64,000 nt of DNA, taken from positions 1-64,000 of the forward strand of contig JAEUJY010000108.1 of assembly GCA_016794525.1 (NCBI GenBank), in the 5' to 3' direction. Positions 59,889 to 64,000 of the stretch are shown piece by piece. Made by a program: the position numbers and the translations under genes. This DNA comes from Myxococcales bacterium. GTDB lineage: Bacteria > Myxococcota_A > Polyangia > Haliangiales > Haliangiaceae. The notes beneath the pieces were generated by a model that saw only the letters and a program-made list of their open reading frames with translations, was not told the origin of the DNA and did not search any database. Position 1 is the first letter of the stretch; each line of letters begins with the position of its first letter.

Positions 59889-60130
59889 GGCTCGTCGGTG
59901 ACGGCCTCGTCGAGGGGGACCGACTGCGACCCGCCCGCGACCAGGAGCTCGACCCGCTTCTCGGCGCCGTCGAGCAGCTCGTGGCCGCGGCGCGCCAGCG
60001 CGATGCCCTCCTCGTACGCGGTCAGCGAGTCCTCGAGTGACAGCTGGCCGGCCTCGAGGTGCTCGACCACCTTGCGCAGGCGGGCGAGGACCGCGTCGAA
60101 GCCATCGTCGGGAGCACGCTCGGGCGCCAT
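59885..60130 (-). CDS. xseB: exodeoxyribonuclease VII small subunit XseB
   Basis: 81 residues from the ATG at 60130, chosen because a TACAAT box lies 7 bases upstream; an ATG at 60139 overlaps that box. The domain is the usual helical pair: [20 protein letters not shown] and [20 protein letters not shown]. XseB binds XseA to form the nuclease; xseA is not in the window. Heads the xseB-regulator-ispA operon. Confidence 0.9.
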
Positions 60131-60137
60131 CGCACTC

Positions 60138-60143
60138 ATTGTA
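60138..60143 (-). promoter_or_regulatory. -10 box TACAAT before xseB
   Basis: The best -10 match in this part of the window, 7 bases before ATG 60130; used here to choose the start. Confidence 0.5.
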
Positions 60144-60224
60144 CGCCTGTCGGCCGGCGGGATCGGCGTCGTTCTCGTCGCGAAATCGATTGACCTGCCG
60201 ACGCGTGCCAGGCAAACCAGGGGC

Positions 60225-60782
60225 ATGCCTGGACCTGTCGCGCGCGGCGCCAAGGGCGCGTCCAAGGAGCGTCCGCGCGTGACGCTGCCGGTGGCGCCCG
60301 CCAGCGACGAGCCGGCCAAGCGCGACCTGCGGGACCTCAAGGCCCGGTGGCAGGCCTACCTCACCGACAAGCGGCTGAACACCACCGCCCAGCGCGAGGC
60401 GATCGTCGAGCAGTTCTTCCGCTCGCCCGAGCACATCTCGATCGAGGAGCTGCTGACCCGGGTGCGGCGGCGCCACCCCAAGGTCGGGTACGCCACGGTC
60501 TACCGCACGCTCAAGCTGCTGGTCGACGCGGCGCTGGCCAGCGAGCGCCAGTTCGGCGACGGCCAGGCCCGCTACGAGGTCGCCGGCGATCACCACGATC
60601 ACCTGATCTGCGCCAAGTGCGGCCTGATCCTCGAGTTCGAGGACGACGAGATCGAGCGCCTGCAGGAGCGGATCGCCCTCCGGCTGGGCGGCTTCACCGT
60701 GGTCCGCCACCGCCACGAGCTCTACGCGCTGTGCCCGCGCGAGCGCGGCGTCGACGATCGTTGCCCCGGGCAGCGGCCGTGA
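60225..60782 (+). CDS. Fur-family metal-dependent regulator
   Basis: 185 residues. A disordered basic extension of about 45 residues precedes the winged helix ([40 protein letters not shown]). Metal sites: [20 protein letters not shown] and [14 protein letters not shown], with the second CxxC only half kept. The group could be Fur, Zur or PerR. It is divergent from xseB, with 94 bases between the starts, and followed by a lipoprotein gene overlapping its stop. Confidence 0.9.
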   Translation: MPGPVARGAKGASKERPRVTLPVAPASDEPAKRDLRDLKARWQAYLTDKRLNTTAQREAIVEQFFRSPEHISIEELLTRVRRRHPKVGYATVYRTLKLLVDAALASERQFGDGQARYEVAGDHHDHLICAKCGLILEFEDDEIERLQERIALRLGGFTVVRHRHELYALCPRERGVDDRCPGQRP

Positions 60783-61810
60783 GCCGGCGCGTCGCGGCCC
60801 TGGCCGCGCTGATCCTCGGGGCCGCGCTGGCGGCGTGTGGCGGCGACCCGTCGACCGGCGACGACGCCGGCGGCGATCCGATCGACGCCGGCATCGACGC
60901 GCCGGGCTGCGACCCCGAGCGCGCGCGGACCGTGCCGATCAGCGCGGTCACGGTCGGCCCGGCCGCGCTCGAGGACCGCGTCGTCGCGTTCATCGACGGC
61001 GCGACCCGCTCGATCGACGTGCAGATGTACACGTTCACGCTGACCCGCATCGCCGATCGGCTGATCGCCGCCGATCGCCGCGGCGCGCCGGTGCGGGTGC
61101 TGCTCGACGCCAGCCAGCTCGACAGCGGCCTGCGCACCCGCCTGCAGAACGGCGGCGTCGACGTCAAGCTGGCGCCGGCCGGCTTCCCCAACGCCCACGC
61201 CAAGTACGTCGTCGTCGACGGCGATCGCCTGCTGATCGAGTCGGGCAACTTCACCGTCGCCGGCATGAGCGATCAGCGCAACTTCGCCGTCGAGGATCGC
61301 GACCCGCAGGACGTGGCCGACGCCGCCGCGATCTTCGCCGCCGACTGGGCTGGCACCGCGCCGACCCTGAGCTGCAGCCGGCTGGTGGTCACGCCCGGCG
61401 ATTCGCGCCTGCGGATCCAGACGCTGATCGCCAGCGCCACCACCTCGCTCGACATCGCGCTGTACTACCTGTCCGACACCGCGATCCGCGCCGCGGTGAT
61501 GACCGCGAAGAACCGCGGCATCGCGGTGCGGGTGTTGCTCGCGTCGGTCAACGAGATCCCCGAGAACGCGGCCACCGCGAACACGCTGACCGGCGGCGGC
61601 GTGCCGGTGCGGACGCTCGCCAACCCGGTGCTCCACGCCAAGGTCATCATCGCCGACGGCGCCCGCGCGCTGGTCGGCTCGAACAACATGTCGATCACCT
61701 CGCTCCGCGACAACCGCGAGCTGGGCGTGATCATGCGCGAGCCGGCCCCGGTGGCCGCGGTGCTCGCGCAGTTCAACACCGACTGGAACGCCGGCGTCGC
61801 CTGGCCGTGA
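60779..61810 (+). CDS. phospholipase D-like lipoprotein
   Basis: 343 residues. GTG start overlaps the Fur-family stop. Signal and lipobox (LGAALAACG), acidic linker, then two HKD motifs: [19 protein letters not shown] and [19 protein letters not shown] (His, Lys, Asp, with downstream Asn). Hydrolyses phosphodiesters, perhaps phospholipids or nucleic acids in the envelope. Co-translation with the regulator suggests metal-dependent control. Confidence 0.9.
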   Translation: MSRRVAALAALILGAALAACGGDPSTGDDAGGDPIDAGIDAPGCDPERARTVPISAVTVGPAALEDRVVAFIDGATRSIDVQMYTFTLTRIADRLIAADRRGAPVRVLLDASQLDSGLRTRLQNGGVDVKLAPAGFPNAHAKYVVVDGDRLLIESGNFTVAGMSDQRNFAVEDRDPQDVADAAAIFAADWAGTAPTLSCSRLVVTPGDSRLRIQTLIASATTSLDIALYYLSDTAIRAAVMTAKNRGIAVRVLLASVNEIPENAATANTLTGGGVPVRTLANPVLHAKVIIADGARALVGSNNMSITSLRDNRELGVIMREPAPVAAVLAQFNTDWNAGVAWP

Positions 61811-61816
61811 GCGGCG

Positions 61817-62326
61817 CTAGGGGCGCCGCGCGGCGGCCTGGGCCTTGAGCCGGTCGAACTCGGCCTGCTCGCTGCGGGGCAGCAAGCGCACCAGGCAGCG
61901 GCCGGGCTCGCTGGGCAGCTCGCCGATCACGTAGACGTGCTTGTTGCGCCACGCCGCCCACCGCGGCGTGTCCTCGAACGGCGCGCCGAAGTTCGTCTTC
62001 AGCCAGCTCCGCACCGCCTCTTCGTCACAGCCGCGCACCTGGAGCTGGATCTCGATCACCGGGGCCGACGGCTCGGTGCCGAGGAAGTACAGGTCGACGT
62101 CGGCCGGGCGCCCGGCCACGCCCACCGGCGGCTGCATGAAGCACCACGTGCCCTTGCGCCCGTCGGGCAGGTCCGTCGGCTCGCAGCGCCCGGGCGCGTC
62201 CTTGAGCGTCGTCTTGCCCACGCGGTACGCGCCGATCCCGCTGTACCCGCTCCGCCCGGTGTCACACGCCGCCAGCGCCACCACGCCGATCGCCATCGCG
62301 CACGCTCTGCCGTTCACGTACTTCAC
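61817..62326 (-). CDS. lipoprotein of unknown function
   Basis: 169 residues from GTG 62326 (GTG 62317 is possible too). Signal and lipobox (GVVALAACD), then a mixed domain with five or six Cys that may pair ([51 protein letters not shown]). Convergent with the phospholipase gene across 6 bases. No family recognised. Confidence 0.65.
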   Translation of the reverse strand: MKYVNGRACAMAIGVVALAACDTGRSGYSGIGAYRVGKTTLKDAPGRCEPTDLPDGRKGTWCFMQPPVGVAGRPADVDLYFLGTEPSAPVIEIQLQVRGCDEEAVRSWLKTNFGAPFEDTPRWAAWRNKHVYVIGELPSEPGRCLVRLLPRSEQAEFDRLKAQAAARRP

Positions 62327-62450
62327 CCGCCTATCCTGCCACGCCACGACGCGCGTGGGTCTGTTCGAGGCCAGGCCGGTTTTGGGGCATCACCACCGTC
62401 GCGGTCCAGGGCTCTCGCGCTGGATGTCTCCACCACCACCGCGAGCATGG

Positions 62451-62598
62451 TCTCGCGTTTCGGGTGGTTTCGGGTGGGGCCCCACGTCTTGTGGGCGAGG
62501 GGCCGTTGGAGGCCACGCTCAACCCACCGAACGTGGGTTCTCGCGTTTCGGGTGGGGGCCCCACGTCTTGTGGGGGAGGGGCTTTTCGAAAGCCCCTC
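62451..62598 (+). repeat. dispersed hairpin repeat, tandem copies D2-D3
   Basis: Two tandem units start at 62451 and 62540 with TCTCGCGTTTCGGGTGG, followed by GGGGCCCCACGTCTTGTGGG. The second ends in the perfect palindrome GAGGGGCTTT-tcg-AAAGCCCCTC (62576-62598). On the strand of the PP2C gene to the right, the order is hairpin, G/C arm, then CCACCCGAAAC, the same as after prkA. The first copy has lost its hairpin part. 62327-62450 shows nothing else I can name. Confidence 0.85.
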
Positions 62599-62614
62599 AT
62601 AGAATCACGTGGGG

Positions 62615-62637
62615 GAGGGTTATTTCGAAAAACCCTC
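62615..62637 (-). repeat. dispersed hairpin repeat, copy D1 after the PP2C stop
   Basis: GAGGGTTATTTCGAAAAACCCTC, a 10-bp stem with one bulge, begins 5 bases after the PP2C stop on the minus strand. It is the nearest hairpin to the gene end and might end the transcript together with the copies behind it. Confidence 0.75.
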
Positions 62638-62642
62638 TCCCC

Positions 62643-63410
62643 TTACGCCGAGACGCACTGAAGCATCAGCGTCGTCACGTTGTCCGTGCCGCCGGCGCGG
62701 TTCGCCGCGTCGACCAGCTCGGCCACCGCGCGCTCCAGCGACTTCGCGTTGGTCGCGATCTGGTTGATGCCCTCGTCGGGCACCATGCCGGACAGCCCGT
62801 CGGAGCACAGCAGGAACACGTCGCCGCTCTTGATCTGGTGGGCGCGGATGTCGACCTGCACCGTCTCGCGCATGCCGAGCGCACGCGTGATGACGTTCTT
62901 GTGCGGGAAGTTCCGCTCCTCTTCCTCGGTCATGTCGGGCTTGGCTTCCTTGTAGTCCTCGAGCAGCGAGTGATCGCGCGTCAGCTGCGCGATGCCGCCC
63001 TCGCGGACCCGGTACACGCGCGAGTCGCCGACGTGCCCGATGTACGCCTTGTCGCCCGCCACCAGGCACGAGACGATCGTCGTGCCCATGCCCTTGTAGC
63101 GGATGTCGCGACACGAGGTCTCGAAGATCCGCAAGTTGGCCAGCTTGATCGCGCAGACCAGGCGGTTCTCGATGTACGAGAGCGACCGGTCCATCTTGTA
63201 CGGCCAGGTGACGTCCTCGTCCTCGCGGGTGCGCTGGTAGAACTCGCCGATCGTCTCGGCGGCCATCTTCGACGCCACCTCGCCCGACGCGTGGCCACCC
63301 ATGCCGTCGGCCACGATGAACAGCTGCTCATCCTCGATGAGCGAGAAGTAGTCCTCGTTGTGGGTACGCTTCATCCCCACGTCGGTCTTGGCGGCGTAGC
63401 GGATCTTCAT
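62643..63410 (-). CDS. PP2C-family (PPM) protein phosphatase, second copy
   Basis: 255 residues from the ATG at 63410 ([20 protein letters not shown]). Motifs: [78 protein letters not shown] and [12 protein letters not shown]. All metal ligands intact. It is more compact than the copy in the prkA operon. In myxobacteria such enzymes pair with Hanks-type kinases. Convergent with nothing; its 3' side is the repeat block. Confidence 0.95.
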   Translation of the reverse strand: MKIRYAAKTDVGMKRTHNEDYFSLIEDEQLFIVADGMGGHASGEVASKMAAETIGEFYQRTREDEDVTWPYKMDRSLSYIENRLVCAIKLANLRIFETSCRDIRYKGMGTTIVSCLVAGDKAYIGHVGDSRVYRVREGGIAQLTRDHSLLEDYKEAKPDMTEEEERNFPHKNVITRALGMRETVQVDIRAHQIKSGDVFLLCSDGLSGMVPDEGINQIATNAKSLERAVAELVDAANRAGGTDNVTTLMLQCVSA

Positions 63411-63567
63411 GGCGTGGACCGGACCGGTCGGCCCTGGCAGGCACGGGAGATGATTCCCACGGCGAAAGGATAGGTTGGCGATCAAACCCCCGTCAACTGA
63501 TGCGGCCCGAATCGCCACGGCCCCCCGCGATCGGCTGCCGAGCACCCGGCAGGCACCGCCGGCGCGG

Positions 63568-63573
63568 TAGCAT
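63568..63573 (+). promoter_or_regulatory. -10 box TAGCAT before cinA
   Basis: Five bases before the GTG, in the 168-base divergent space shared with the PP2C gene. Confidence 0.4.
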
Positions 63574-63578
63574 GCGCC

Positions 63579-64000
63579 GTGCTTGCCGAGATCGTGACCA
63601 TCGGCGACGAGCTCACCCGCGGCGAGATCGTCGACACCAACTCGTCGTGGCTGGCGGCGCGGCTGTGGGACCTCGGCGTCGAGGTGCGGTGGATGACCAG
63701 CTGTCGCGACGACGCCGACGACATGCGCGGCGCGCTCACCGCGGCCAGCCGCCGGGCACAGCTGGTGCTGGTGTCCGGCGGGCTGGGGCCGACCGAGGAC
63801 GATCTCACGGTCGACGTGGTCGCCGGGCTGATCGGCGTCGAGCCCGCGATCGACGCGCCCGCGCGGGCCGTGCTCGAGCGGCTGATGGCCGGGCGCGGGC
63901 GCGCGGTGTCCGCGGTGAACCTGCGCCAGGTGCGGGTGCCGGCCGGCGCGCGGGTCTACGCCAACCCGGCGGGCCTGGCCCCCGGCTTCGAGGTGGCGCT
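63579..64000 (+). CDS. cinA: CinA-like molybdopterin-binding-fold protein (3' partial)
   Basis: The first ~140 residues, from GTG ([20 protein letters not shown]), are visible; the rest lies beyond the window. [36 protein letters not shown] and [13 protein letters not shown] are the characteristic MoCF-domain motifs of CinA/YfaY proteins, which salvage NMN or hydrolyse ADP-ribose. Whether the C-terminal deamidase domain follows cannot be seen. Confidence 0.9.
   Translation, partial: MLAEIVTIGDELTRGEIVDTNSSWLAARLWDLGVEVRWMTSCRDDADDMRGALTAASRRAQLVLVSGGLGPTEDDLTVDVVAGLIGVEPAIDAPARAVLERLMAGRGRAVSAVNLRQVRVPAGARVYANPAGLAPGFEVA

Overview
The window is a very GC-rich stretch (by eye above 70% G+C) of an ordinary bacterial chromosome, coding on both strands with almost no spare DNA. 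The gene content suggests a myxobacterium-like member of the Myxococcota, perhaps near Kofleriaceae/Haliangium. Evidence is the PrkA-YeaH-SpoVR set, an OmpA protein with thrombospondin type 3 repeats, MopE-like Cys/Asp repeats, AgmX/PglI-like TonB-type lipoproteins, an FHA-GGDEF protein and many lipoproteins. This placement is inference; no rRNA or tRNA gene was seen.

Layout. 1-2.1 kb: end of an unknown protein, an LD-carboxypeptidase and a small outer-membrane-type protein. 2.1-3.1 kb: gene-free, with a hexanucleotide array and a minus-strand intrinsic terminator that has no visible gene. 3.1-5.8 kb: ruvX, mltG, an NTF2-like protein and a lipoprotein. 5.9-13.9 kb: prkA, a 71-residue protein, yeaH, spoVR, a PP2C phosphatase, a PPP-type phosphatase and a TonB-like lipoprotein, all on one strand. 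13.9-21.7 kb (minus): NAD-kinase-like plus SPFH pair, large OmpA protein, TonB/ExbD/ExbB and TruD. 21.8-27.8 kb: ChaN-like lipoprotein, tandem peptidoglycan-binding-like protein, a trypsin-like protease with an overlapping partner, a beta-CASP nuclease and a host-attachment-type protein. 27.9-32.1 kb: hemerythrin, two envelope lipoproteins, TatD, TcdA, peroxiredoxin, lipoprotein. 32.1-38.1 kb: biotin-dependent acyl-CoA carboxylase (three subunits), dihydroorotase, RsgA. 38.2-49.4 kb: membrane protein, LigA, methyltransferase, ThiC with a TPP riboswitch, cupin, TfoX-like, MopE-like lipoprotein, NadA, LD-transpeptidase-like. 49.5-57 kb: dinB between two similar membrane-anchored proteins, NlpC-like lipoprotein, amidase, FAD-GcvT oxidoreductase. 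57-64 kb: FHA-GGDEF, propeller lipoprotein, ispA, response regulator, xseB, Fur-family regulator, phospholipase D-like lipoprotein, a second PP2C and the start of cinA.

Most genes sit in compact operons with ATGA overlaps or adjoining stops and starts. At about fifteen operon heads a TAnnnT box lies only 5-9 bases before the start codon with no ribosome-binding site, which points to widespread leaderless transcription. A dispersed hairpin repeat (core TTTCGAAA flanked by GAGGG/CCCTC) follows several stop codons in a constant orientation.

The most system-like parts are (i) the PrkA kinase operon that also carries two protein phosphatases of different families and a small unknown protein, and (ii) a cytoplasmic-looking trypsin-like protease whose C-terminal module recurs in the protein encoded by the overlapping upstream gene.
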